Origin: Acidimicrobiaceae bacterium
GTDB lineage: Bacteria > Actinomycetota > Acidimicrobiia > Acidimicrobiales > Aldehydirespiratoraceae
Reading direction: 5' to 3'
Length of the DNA: 47,936 nt
NCBI GenBank assembly: GCA_009835735.1
Contig: VXWX01000161.1
Span: forward strand, 1-47,936
The translations under genes and the position numbers were made by a program. Below are positions 1 to 7,537 of the stretch, in pieces (the first letter of the stretch is position 1; every line of letters begins with the position of its first letter). Below the pieces are notes generated by a model. It saw only the letters and a list, made by a program, of their open reading frames with translations. It had not been told where the DNA came from and searched no databases.

Positions 1-152
1 GGCTCAGGCTCCTCGACCGGCTCGGGCTCCTCGACCGGCACGACATCGTCAACTGCCGGAGCGTCGGTACTCTGGCTGTCTGAGCAGGCAACAAGGACCG
101 ACACGGCAAGGGCCAGGCCGATGCGAAGCACCAGCCGAGTAACGGAAGTCAT
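1..152 (-). CDS. Lipoprotein, 5' end only (runs off the left edge)
   Basis: Only the first 50 codons are visible. The protein opens with a basic residue pair, then a hydrophobic stretch ending in the lipobox VLVAC (residues about 18-22), so it should be exported and lipidated on the Cys. After the Cys comes an acidic, Pro/Glu-rich linker (VEEPEPVEEPE). The same style of spacer is present in the solute-binding lipoprotein at 17298-18491, so a periplasmic-type binding protein of an ABC transporter is a reasonable guess, but no folded domain is in view. Upstream on the minus strand a TATGGT -10 motif (161-166) lies 8 nt before the ATG, which would give a nearly leaderless transcript; an AAAGGAG sits further upstream, 14 nt from the ATG, too far to be a good ribosome site. 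Confidence 0.75.
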   Translation of the reverse strand, partial: MTSVTRLVLRIGLALAVSVLVACSDSQSTDAPAVDDVVPVEEPEPVEEPE

Positions 153-241
153 GGGACCGCACCATACTCCTTTCGATTACTCCCGACGCGGCGGCTGCTC
201 CAACGGCGCCGGCATGGCCACGAGCTCCGTCGAACGGGTGG

Positions 242-1021
242 ATGACAGTGACACCAACCACTGAGCGATTCGAGTTCACGGGCGGTGCCGGGGCGAAGCT
301 GGCGGCTGTGCTTCACCGACCCGGTGACGGTACGGCGGTGGTCGGAGCGGCCCTGCTGTGCCACTGCTTCACCTGCTCCAAGGACCTGTTCACCACCACC
401 CGCATCGCCAAGGGCCTGGCCGGAGGCGGGTACCTGACCCTGGCCTTCGACTTCACCGGCTTGGGTGAGAGCGGAGGCAAACTGGCCGAGACCACCGTCG
501 CCACCAACGTCAGCGACATCACAGCAGCCGCAGTGGCGCTGATCCGCCGCGGGGCCGGACCTTGTGTGCTGGTCGGGCACAGCCTGGGCGGGGCGGCCGC
601 GGTGCTGGCTGCATCCCGCCTGCACACCGTGGCCCAAGTGGTGGCGGTGGCCTCCCCGGCCTCGGTCGCCCACGTGGAGCATCTCTTCTCCGACGACGCC
701 CTGGAGCAGATCCGCTCCCAGGGCTCGGGCGAGGTGAGGATCGGGCCCAATCCGGTGAGGATCGGTCGAGACTTCCTCGAAGATTTGCATCAACACGACG
801 TGGCTGAGGCTGCGGCCTCGCTGGGCCGGCCCATGCTGGTAGTCCAGGCCGGTGCCGACACCGTGGTGGGCCGAGAGCAGACCGAGTCACTGGCCCGGGC
901 CGGCTCGGCGACCCTGCACACCATCGCCGGCGCCGACCATCTCTTCACCGATCGGCGCCATTCCGACGAGCTGGTCCTGACCATCCTCGACTGGCTGACA
1001 GGCGTCAGAGGCGGGGCCTGA
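242..1021 (+). CDS. Alpha/beta hydrolase (YhfK/OsmC-associated hydrolase type)
   Basis: A 259-residue single-domain alpha/beta hydrolase, probably a cytoplasmic esterase or acylase-like enzyme. The nucleophile elbow GHSLGG is at about residues 113-118 with Ser115; the acid is probably the Asp in QAGADTVVG (about residue 204) and the base the His in GADHLF (about residue 232). The early HCFTCSKD segment, where an oxyanion-hole residue is expected, resembles hydrolases that are often fused or linked to OsmC peroxiredoxin domains; no OsmC domain is present here. It reads away from the lipoprotein gene and converges on vapC. Substrate cannot be told from sequence. Start ATG at 242 has only a weak GGGTGG just upstream. 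Confidence 0.85.
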   Translation: MTVTPTTERFEFTGGAGAKLAAVLHRPGDGTAVVGAALLCHCFTCSKDLFTTTRIAKGLAGGGYLTLAFDFTGLGESGGKLAETTVATNVSDITAAAVALIRRGAGPCVLVGHSLGGAAAVLAASRLHTVAQVVAVASPASVAHVEHLFSDDALEQIRSQGSGEVRIGPNPVRIGRDFLEDLHQHDVAEAAASLGRPMLVVQAGADTVVGREQTESLARAGSATLHTIAGADHLFTDRRHSDELVLTILDWLTGVRGGA

Positions 1022-1049
1022 TCCCGGCTCGACAGACCGGCCGGGTGCC

Positions 1050-1475
1050 CTACCCGTCTGGGTCGGTGTCGGCGGGGAGGATGCGCAGGGGCCGGCCACT
1101 CAGGGATCGCACGACCCGGAAGTGGCGCTCGTCCAGTGTTCCGATGGTGTCGGTGTTGTACCGATCTGCCAGCACTACCAACGATGCGTCGGTCAGGCCC
1201 AGCGGCAAGTCCTGATAGCGCTCGACGACGGAACGGGCCCGCACCATATCGTCAAGGCCGAAGGACGCCAGTTCGTAGGCACCTGAGGACAACTCTGCGA
1301 GCAGTGTCAGTTCGGCGTCCACACCTGCAATCCGCGCGGTCAGGTAGTCCAACTCGGCGAGCACCAGGGGCGACACCACCAGTGGCCGAACGTTGCGGAG
1401 AACCTGCGCGCACTCGACGTGCATCCGCTGGTCGGGCACGAAGGCCGCCAGCAGCAGGCTGGTGTCGACGATCAA
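1050..1475 (-). CDS. vapC: VapC-type PIN-domain ribonuclease toxin
   Basis: A 141-residue PIN domain protein. The N-terminal IVDTSLLLA carries the first metal-binding Asp, followed by the Glu in VLAELDYL (about residue 42) and Asp residues in GLTDASLVVLA and LDERHF, the usual acidic cluster for a Mg-dependent RNase. Length is typical of VapC. Its TTG start overlaps the antitoxin stop by 4 nt (TTGA), so the two are translationally coupled. In this family the toxin cleaves RNA, commonly tRNA or rRNA, and is held inactive by VapB; the target here cannot be predicted. Confidence 0.88.
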   Translation of the reverse strand: MIVDTSLLLAAFVPDQRMHVECAQVLRNVRPLVVSPLVLAELDYLTARIAGVDAELTLLAELSSGAYELASFGLDDMVRARSVVERYQDLPLGLTDASLVVLADRYNTDTIGTLDERHFRVVRSLSGRPLRILPADTDPDG

Positions 1476-1699
1476 GTCCCGAAGCCCAGGTCGGCCAAGA
1501 GTTCGTCTACTCGCTCGGCCACCGTCAGATCGCCCCAGCCCTCAGAGAACAGGGGGACCGTGGGGGCCACCTCCCGTCGGCTAAGAGCCTCTTCGAGGGC
1601 GTCGCGCACGATGGAAGCCTCGGTTCGGCGATCCTGCAGTGCGGCCTGCTCCAGCCGCCGCTTCAGGTCGTCAGGAAGATAGACCGTCGTCTGTCTCAC
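1472..1699 (-). CDS. vapB: VapB-type ribbon-helix-helix antitoxin
   Basis: About 75 residues. The N-terminal RQTTVYLPDDLKRRLEQAA is a CopG/Arc-type ribbon-helix-helix DNA-binding segment; the C-terminal part (ERVDELLADLGFGT) should wrap the toxin. I choose GTG at 1699 because the protein then begins directly at the beta strand and a TACAAT -10 (1707-1712) lies 7 nt upstream, giving a leaderless mRNA. The alternative ATG at 1708 would add three residues (MHC) but lies inside the -10 region and the operator palindrome. Probably autoregulated together with VapC through that palindrome. Divergent from imuA. Confidence 0.82.
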   Translation of the reverse strand: MRQTTVYLPDDLKRRLEQAALQDRRTEASIVRDALEEALSRREVAPTVPLFSEGWGDLTVAERVDELLADLGFGT

Positions 1700-1723
1700 G
1701 CAATGCATTGTACCATGTATTGC
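1700..1723. promoter_or_regulatory. Palindromic operator at the vapBC promoter
   Basis: A 24 bp near-perfect palindrome: half site GCAATnCATnGT followed by its mirror ACnATGnATTGC, with only two mismatched position pairs. It abuts the antitoxin GTG and covers the minus-strand -10 hexamer TACAAT (1707-1712). Ribbon-helix-helix antitoxins typically bind such palindromes at their own promoter, so autoregulation is the likely role. It is 27 nt from the LexA box of imuA, so the two regulatory sites share one 77 bp intergenic region. Confidence 0.7.
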
Positions 1724-1750
1724 ACTCTAGTTGTGCCGACTGGCATTTGG

Positions 1751-1770
1751 CGAACATATGTTTGTATATT
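1751..1770 (+). promoter_or_regulatory. LexA (SOS) box and -10 of the imuA promoter
   Basis: CGAACATATGTTTG (1751-1764) matches the actinobacterial/Gram-positive LexA consensus (CGAAC-N4-GTTCG) with one mismatch. It is immediately followed by TATATT (1765-1770), a good -10 element, and 6 nt later by the imuA ATG, so the transcript should be leaderless and repressed by LexA until DNA damage. No clear TTGACA-like -35 is seen. SOS control of imuA-imuB-dnaE2 is well established in other bacteria. Confidence 0.8.
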
Positions 1771-1776
1771 GGCGGG

Positions 1777-2532
1777 ATGGCGAGTCCGGAGCCATCATCT
1801 GCACAGCTGGCGGCAGTACGGCAGGCAGAGGTCGACGCGCTCGCAGGAGGAGCCCATGAGCGGCGGCTTCCCGTGGAGGAGGCGCTGGCGCCGCTGCTGC
1901 CGGAGGGTGGTATCCGGCGGGGAACCGCGGTAGCGGTCGGTGGCCACGGCTCGATAACCCTGGCGGTGGCACTGGCAGCCGAGGCCTCCCGGCGAGGCAG
2001 TTGGGTGGCCGCGGTAGGGATGGCCGATCTGGGCGTGGCCGCGTTGGCCGAGAGGGGTGTCGACCTGGATCACTGGGCGCTGGTCGACCTGTCTGAGCGG
2101 GGGCGGGACAGAAACATAGCGGCCGACGTGCTGGGCGCTGTGGTGGGCGGCTTCGATCTCGTGCTGGTGGGGCCTGCGATCAGGGTGGAGGGCGCGACGG
2201 CTCGAGGGCTGCTGGCCCGGATGCGCGAGCACGGCAGTTCTGTGATCTGCGCTCTCGAGAGCGCTTCGGCGGACACGGCCGGCCTTCGACCGGAGGTCCG
2301 CTTGATGATCGAGCAGACGCGGTGGACGGGCATCGACAACGGTCACGGACGGCTGCTGGCCCGGCAGGCCGAGGTGGCCGTCGGGGGTCGGGGCGCGGCG
2401 TCCCGTCCCCGCCGGATAGCGATGTGGTTGCCCTCGAAGGACGGCCGGGTGGCCTATGCCGATCCCACCCAGATCTCCGATTTCGGTTTTGGCCGAGACT
2501 TTGAAGACGTCAGGGAACGCCGAGCGGGCTAG
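1777..2532 (+). CDS. imuA: ImuA-type mutasome accessory protein
   Basis: A 251-residue RecA-like protein, first gene of the ImuA'-ImuB-DnaE2 translesion cassette. The segment GIRRGTAVAVGGHGSITLAVALAAEASRRG resembles the nucleotide-binding region of RecA/SulA-like proteins but has no proper Walker A lysine (GGHGSIT), as is common in actinobacterial ImuA'. Strand VLVGPAI (about residues 122-128) sits where a Walker B strand would be. The ATG at 1777 is set by the LexA box and -10 directly upstream; a longer reading frame extends upstream but would include the promoter. imuB follows after 20 nt. Role by family: recruits ImuB/DnaE2 during damage-induced mutagenesis. Confidence 0.85.
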   Translation: MASPEPSSAQLAAVRQAEVDALAGGAHERRLPVEEALAPLLPEGGIRRGTAVAVGGHGSITLAVALAAEASRRGSWVAAVGMADLGVAALAERGVDLDHWALVDLSERGRDRNIAADVLGAVVGGFDLVLVGPAIRVEGATARGLLARMREHGSSVICALESASADTAGLRPEVRLMIEQTRWTGIDNGHGRLLARQAEVAVGGRGAASRPRRIAMWLPSKDGRVAYADPTQISDFGFGRDFEDVRERRAG

Positions 2533-2552
2533 CCGCCGGCCCGACACGACCG

Positions 2553-4115
2553 ATGTCCCTCGAATCCTCGCTCCCGCAACCCCAGGCACCGCCGGTGCGG
2601 ATGGTTGTGGTGGACCTAGGCGATATCGATGCTCACCACTGCGAGTCAGTGGCCGCCGCATTGGAGCAGTTCACTCCCCTGCCGGAGGCGCTGCGGCCCG
2701 GACTGCATGTGTTCGGGGCGAGGGGTCCGTCGCGCTACTTCGGCGGCGAGCAGGCCCTGTCCGAACTCGTCGTCAGGGCTGCCGCCGACTCAGTGCCATC
2801 AGCATCGAGGATCGGGGTGGGCATGGCCGACGGGCTCTTCGCGGCCGGTCTCGCCGCCCGCGTAGCACCACAGACGCCGGCCACGTCCACATCGCAGGCG
2901 CTTGCTGTCGAGGAGCGCAGTGTCAGCCTCTCCACCTCCACGGCCGTTCTGGTGGTGCCGACACAGCAGAGCCGACCCTTCCTGGCCGACCTGCCCCTGA
3001 CCTTCCTGGGCGATCCGATCTCTCCCCTATTCTCGGAGGACACCACGGAGGCGCTGCTCGACGTCCTGTGGCGGTTGGGGATCCGGACGCTGGGTGATCT
3101 GGCTGCACTGAGCGAGGCCGATGTGCTGGGGCGCTTCGGCTGGCCGGGACTGCTGGCGCACCGTCTGGCCTGCGGGCTCGACGACCGGCCGCTGCAGGTC
3201 CGGCCCGCTGATGAAGACGCAGGCGCCGAGGCCGAGATCGATCCGCCCGCCGACCGGATCGAGACGGTGGCCTTCATGGCCAGGGCGCTGGCCGACGACA
3301 TGGTGGCCCGGCTGGCCCACGACGGCCTGGACTGCGTGAGCATCGGCATCGAGGCGGAATCCGACAGCGGTCATGCCAGCAGCCGGCGCTGGCGTCACGA
3401 GCGCCGCTTCGCCGCGGCCGATGTCGTCGACCGGGTGCGCTGGCAGCTCGAGGGCTGGTACCGGTCGCCGAATCGTCCTACCGGCCCGGTCACACTCATC
3501 CGGATCACACCCTGGGTGACGGCTCCCGCCGACGGTCGCCAGCTCGGCATGTGGGGAGCGACGAGTATGGCCGACGAGCGGGCGGCCAGGGCGCTGGCCC
3601 GGGTGCAGGGACTGTGGGGTGCCGAGGCGGTGACCGTGCCCCGCCTGGCCGGCGGACGCCGCCCGGCCGATACCGGCCGCCGCGTGCCGCTGCACGCCGC
3701 CGCGAACGCCAACCGTGGCCAGGATTCGTCAGCGACCGGCCCACGCAACGGCAGGAAGAACAGGAAGGCCAAAGCCAAAGCAGTGGACGCTCCCTGGCTG
3801 GGGCGGCTGCCGGCACCGTCTCCCGCTGTCGTGTTGGCCCAGCCTGAGCCGATCACGGTCACCGACTGCGGGGGCGCGCCCGTCACTGTCGGCGGCCGGG
3901 GCGAGGCGAGTGCACCGCCGTGGCAGATGACGGACTCTGCAGGTCACAGCCGAACGGTTGTTGCCTGGGCCGGTCCGTGGCCGCTGGACGAGCGCTGGTG
4001 GCGTCCATCCGTCCGCCGCCGCCAGGCCCGCTTCCAGATGGTCCTCGACGACGGCTCAGCCCACCTGTGCGTGCTGGAGTCCAACCGCTGGTGGCGCGAG
4101 GCCACCTACGACTGA
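2553..4115 (+). CDS. imuB: ImuB, catalytically inactive Y-family polymerase-like protein
   Basis: A 520-residue protein with the Y-family polymerase fold but without the acidic catalytic residues (the first strand reads VVVDLGDIDAHHCESV, not the active DxD-type palm). The helix-hairpin-helix region is at about 165-210 (WRLGIRTLGDLAALSEADVLGRFGWPG). QLGMWG at residues 330-335 matches the QLxLWG-type beta-clamp-binding motif of ImuB. A basic, Ala/Lys-rich linker (about 380-420) leads to a C-terminal domain ending in WWREATYD, typical of ImuB. It should act as the hub that joins DnaE2 and ImuA to the sliding clamp. Stop is 10 nt before the dnaE2 ATG. Confidence 0.93.
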   Translation: MSLESSLPQPQAPPVRMVVVDLGDIDAHHCESVAAALEQFTPLPEALRPGLHVFGARGPSRYFGGEQALSELVVRAAADSVPSASRIGVGMADGLFAAGLAARVAPQTPATSTSQALAVEERSVSLSTSTAVLVVPTQQSRPFLADLPLTFLGDPISPLFSEDTTEALLDVLWRLGIRTLGDLAALSEADVLGRFGWPGLLAHRLACGLDDRPLQVRPADEDAGAEAEIDPPADRIETVAFMARALADDMVARLAHDGLDCVSIGIEAESDSGHASSRRWRHERRFAAADVVDRVRWQLEGWYRSPNRPTGPVTLIRITPWVTAPADGRQLGMWGATSMADERAARALARVQGLWGAEAVTVPRLAGGRRPADTGRRVPLHAAANANRGQDSSATGPRNGRKNRKAKAKAVDAPWLGRLPAPSPAVVLAQPEPITVTDCGGAPVTVGGRGEASAPPWQMTDSAGHSRTVVAWAGPWPLDERWWRPSVRRRQARFQMVLDDGSAHLCVLESNRWWREATYD

Positions 4116-4125
4116 GTTCCTCACG

Positions 4126-7100
4126 ATGGGGTTCGACAATCCGGTCATTACCTGGCGGGAACTGGAGCGCCGCCTGTCGGACCGGGCGGGCACACCGCTG
4201 TGGTCGAACGGGAACCGCAGGAGCGACCGCGCTTCCTCCAATGGAGCCGGCGTGGTCCGCAGTCTCCCCAGCGAGCGAGCCGGCAAGGGCTCCGGGCTTC
4301 CTCGGATGCCGTATGCGGAGCTGCACGCGCGCTCGCGGTTCAGCTTCATGGACGGATCGTCGAACCCGGAGGAGCTGGTGGCCGAGGCCGTCCGGCTCGA
4401 GCTCGACGCTCTGGCGATCACCGACCGGGACGGCTTCTACGGGGTGGTGCGGTTCGCCGAGGCCGCCGAGGAGGTCGGCCTGCCCACCGTGTTCGGAGCC
4501 GAGCTCACCCTCGGTCTGTCCGGCTCGTCTCGACGGTCCGCCTCCACCAGTCCGGTCGGCCGGCGCGAGCAGGGGCGATCGGTGGTGGTGCTGGCCCGCG
4601 ACGCGGCCGGGTACGCAGCACTGGGAACACTGATCAGCAAGGCTCACATGGCCGGACGCAAGGGCGAGCCCCGGCTGTCGACCGAGACATTCCTGGAAGC
4701 GGCCGCGGCCCACCGCGACCGGTGGGCGATCCTCACCGGCGCGCACGGCGGCGCGGTGCCCTCGGCACTGGTCGAGCACGGTCCCAGGGCCGCGGCCGCC
4801 GTGCTCGACCGGCTGACCGGTGCGGCCGGAGCCGGCAACGTGTACGTGGAGCTGTGGGACCACGGCGACCCGCTGGACGGACACCGCAACGACGCCCTGG
4901 CCGAGCTCGGCGTGCGCCGGGGGGTTCAGCCGGTGTGTGCCAACGCGGTGCGCTACGCCACACCCGGCGGCCAGCGCCTGGCCGACGCCCTGGCCTCGGT
5001 CGGCGACCGGCGCAGCCTCGACGACCACGACGGCTGGCTCGGCGCCTGGGGCGGGGCCCATGTGCGCTCCGGGGCCGAGCAGGCCCGCCGCTTCGCCCGC
5101 TACCCCGGCGCGGTGGAAGCCGCGGCCCGGTTGGGCTCTGAGTGCGCCTTCAGCCTGTCGCTGGTGGCGCCGGAACTGCCGCCGTACCCGTGCCCCGACG
5201 GCCTCGACGAGGCGGCCCTCCTGCGCCGTCTCGCTACCGAAGGCGCCTTGGCCCGCTACGGCTCGCCAGAGGCCGAGCGAGTGCCGGGCGCCTGGCGCCA
5301 GGTCGAGCACGAGCTCGACATGATCGAGCAGCTCGGATTCTGTGGCTACTTCCTGGTGGTGTGGGACATCGCATCGTTCTGCCGCAGCCGCGACATCTAC
5401 TGCCAGGGCCGGGGGTCGGCCGCCAACTCGGTGGTGTGCTACGTGCTGGGCATCACCAACGTGGACTCGGTGGCGCTGGACCTGCTGTTCGAGCGGTTCC
5501 TGTCGCCCGAGCGCGACGGCCCGCCCGACATCGACATCGACATCGAGAGCGACCGGCGCGAGGAGGTGATCCAGTACGTGTACGGCCGCTACGGCCGGGA
5601 CCGCACCGCGCTGGTGGCCAACGTGATCGCCTACCGGGCCCGCTCGGCGGTGCGGGACATGGCCCGGGCGCTGGGCCATCCGCCCGCCCGCCAGGACACC
5701 TGGGCCAAGTCGCTGGACCGCCGGGGAGGGCTGGGCACGGGCGGCGGCGAGGGCGACCCCGCCGAGGGCGCCGGCATACCCGCCGACGTGCTAGCGCTGG
5801 CTGCCGAAGCCGAGGGAGGGCCACGGCATCTGGGCATCCACCCGGGCGGGATGGTGATCTGCGACCGGCCCATCGCCGAGGTGTGCCCGGTGGAGTGGGC
5901 GTCGATGGCCGACCGGTCGGTGCTGCAGTGGGACAAGGACGACTGCGCGGTGGCGGGGCTGGTGAAGTTCGACCTGCTGGGGCTGGGGATGCTCTCCGCG
6001 CTGCACTACGCGGTGGATCTGGTGGCCTCAGCCCACGGCGAGCGCATCGACCTGGCCGCGCTGCCCCAGGACCCTGCCGTGTACGACATGCTGTGCGAGG
6101 CCGACTCGGTGGGCGTGTTCCAGGTGGAGTCGAGGGCGCAGATGGCCACGCTGCCCCGGCTGCGGCCCCGCTGCTTCTACGACCTGGTAGTGGAGGTGGC
6201 GCTGATCCGGCCCGGCCCAATCCAGGGCGGCTCAGTGCATCCCTACATTCGGCGCCGCAACGGAGTTGAGCCGGTCACCTACCTGCATCCCCTGCTGGAA
6301 CGCTCGCTGGCCAAGACGCTGGGGGTGCCGCTGTTCCAGGAGCAGCTCATGCAGATGGCCATCGATGTGGCCGGGTTCACCCCGGCGGAGTCCGACGAGC
6401 TGCGCCGGGCCATGGGGGCCAAGCGGTCGGTGGAGCGCATGGAGCGGCTTCGGGACCGGTTCTTCGCGGGGATGGACGAGCGCGGCATCGGTGTAGAGGC
6501 CGGAGAGCAGATCTGGCACAAGATGGTGGCCTTCGCCACCTACGGGTTCCCGGAGAGCCACTCGGTGTCGTTCGCCTACCTGGTCTACGCCTCGGCATGG
6601 ATCAAACTGCACTATCCAGCCGCGTTCTGCGCGGCGCTGCTCAACGCTCAGCCGATGGGCTTCTACTCGCCCCACTCACTGTGCCAGGACGCCCGTCGCC
6701 ACGGAGTGGTGGTGCACGGCCCCGACATCAACCTGTCGGCCGGCGCAGCCGTGCTGGAGCCTTGCGAGGACTCCACGGGCGGGGTGGCGGTGCGTCTGGG
6801 CCTGTCATCGGTGCGGGGCCTGGGCCCGGAGTTGGCTGATGTCATGGCCGCCGGCGCTCCGTATGACTCGATGGAGCACCTGGTCCGGGCCATGTCGCTG
6901 GAGCGGCCGCTGGACCTGCCGGTTCTGGAGGCGCTGGCCGCGTCCGGGGCGTTCGACTCGCTGGGTTTGGACCGGCGCGAGGCCCTGTGGGCAGCCGGCG
7001 CGGCGGCACAGTCGGGTGCCAGCCGTCTGCCCGGCGCGGTCACCGGGACGAGGGTGCCGAAGCTGCGGTCCATGTCGCCCCAGGAGCAGTCGGCGGCCGA

Positions 7101-7482
7101 CCTGTGGACCACTGGCGTGGCCCCCGACGGGCATCCCACCCGCTTCCACCGGTCAGAGCTGGACGCCGCCGGCGTGGTGACCGCCGCGGACCTGCTGACC
7201 TGCCCGGTCGGGCGGGTGAAGGTGGCAGGCACGGTGTCGCATCGCCAGCGCCCTATGACCGCCGGGGGCACCATGTTCATCAACCTCGAGGACGAGACCG
7301 GCTTCGTGAACGTGATCGTGTCGAAGGGCTGCCAGGCCCGATTCCGCAAGACCGTCCTGATGTCGCGTGCGCTGATGGTGCGAGGCCGCCTGGAGCGCCA
7401 CGAGGGCGCGGTCAATGTCATAGCCGAGCACCTGGCTTACCTGTCGTTGCCGGCCACCCTCCCCAGCCGCGATTTCCGCTAG
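4126..7482 (+). CDS. dnaE2: Error-prone DNA polymerase III alpha subunit DnaE2
   Basis: 1118 residues, close to the usual DnaE2 length. An N-terminal PHP domain begins at YAELHARSRFSFMDG (about residue 63). The polymerase palm contains PPDIDIDIE at residues 466-474 with the catalytic Asp residues, followed by QYVYGRYG. HPGGMVICDRPI is highly characteristic of this family, and QEQLMQMA and SHSVSFAYLVYASAW mark the fingers. The C-terminal OB fold (GTMFINLEDETGFVNVIV, about 1047-1064) closes the protein. DnaE2 performs damage-induced translesion synthesis with ImuA and ImuB, with which it forms a tight operon. The ATG at 4126 was chosen because it lies 10 nt after the imuB stop and starts before the PHP domain; an in-frame extension inside imuB is not needed. 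Confidence 0.95.
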   Translation: MGFDNPVITWRELERRLSDRAGTPLWSNGNRRSDRASSNGAGVVRSLPSERAGKGSGLPRMPYAELHARSRFSFMDGSSNPEELVAEAVRLELDALAITDRDGFYGVVRFAEAAEEVGLPTVFGAELTLGLSGSSRRSASTSPVGRREQGRSVVVLARDAAGYAALGTLISKAHMAGRKGEPRLSTETFLEAAAAHRDRWAILTGAHGGAVPSALVEHGPRAAAAVLDRLTGAAGAGNVYVELWDHGDPLDGHRNDALAELGVRRGVQPVCANAVRYATPGGQRLADALASVGDRRSLDDHDGWLGAWGGAHVRSGAEQARRFARYPGAVEAAARLGSECAFSLSLVAPELPPYPCPDGLDEAALLRRLATEGALARYGSPEAERVPGAWRQVEHELDMIEQLGFCGYFLVVWDIASFCRSRDIYCQGRGSAANSVVCYVLGITNVDSVALDLLFERFLSPERDGPPDIDIDIESDRREEVIQYVYGRYGRDRTALVANVIAYRARSAVRDMARALGHPPARQDTWAKSLDRRGGLGTGGGEGDPAEGAGIPADVLALAAEAEGGPRHLGIHPGGMVICDRPIAEVCPVEWASMADRSVLQWDKDDCAVAGLVKFDLLGLGMLSALHYAVDLVASAHGERIDLAALPQDPAVYDMLCEADSVGVFQVESRAQMATLPRLRPRCFYDLVVEVALIRPGPIQGGSVHPYIRRRNGVEPVTYLHPLLERSLAKTLGVPLFQEQLMQMAIDVAGFTPAESDELRRAMGAKRSVERMERLRDRFFAGMDERGIGVEAGEQIWHKMVAFATYGFPESHSVSFAYLVYASAWIKLHYPAAFCAALLNAQPMGFYSPHSLCQDARRHGVVVHGPDINLSAGAAVLEPCEDSTGGVAVRLGLSSVRGLGPELADVMAAGAPYDSMEHLVRAMSLERPLDLPVLEALAASGAFDSLGLDRREALWAAGAAAQSGASRLPGAVTGTRVPKLRSMSPQEQSAADLWTTGVAPDGHPTRFHRSELDAAGVVTAADLLTCPVGRVKVAGTVSHRQRPMTAGGTMFINLEDETGFVNVIVSKGCQARFRKTVLMSRALMVRGRLERHEGAVNVIAEHLAYLSLPATLPSRDFR

Positions 7483-7537
7483 CCACGCCAAGAACTCCGA
7501 CGAAGCCGCCTACGACCGGTGCACCTAGCCTCACCGC

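Noticed and set aside
167..173. AAAGGAG (minus strand) as the ribosome site of the first lipoprotein gene
   Set aside because: The distance to the ATG is 14 nt; a TATGGT -10 lying between it and the start makes a leaderless transcript more likely.
3883..5679. A 598-codon minus-strand open frame opposite imuB and dnaE2
   Set aside because: No recognisable motifs, low-complexity composition, and complete overlap with two certain genes.
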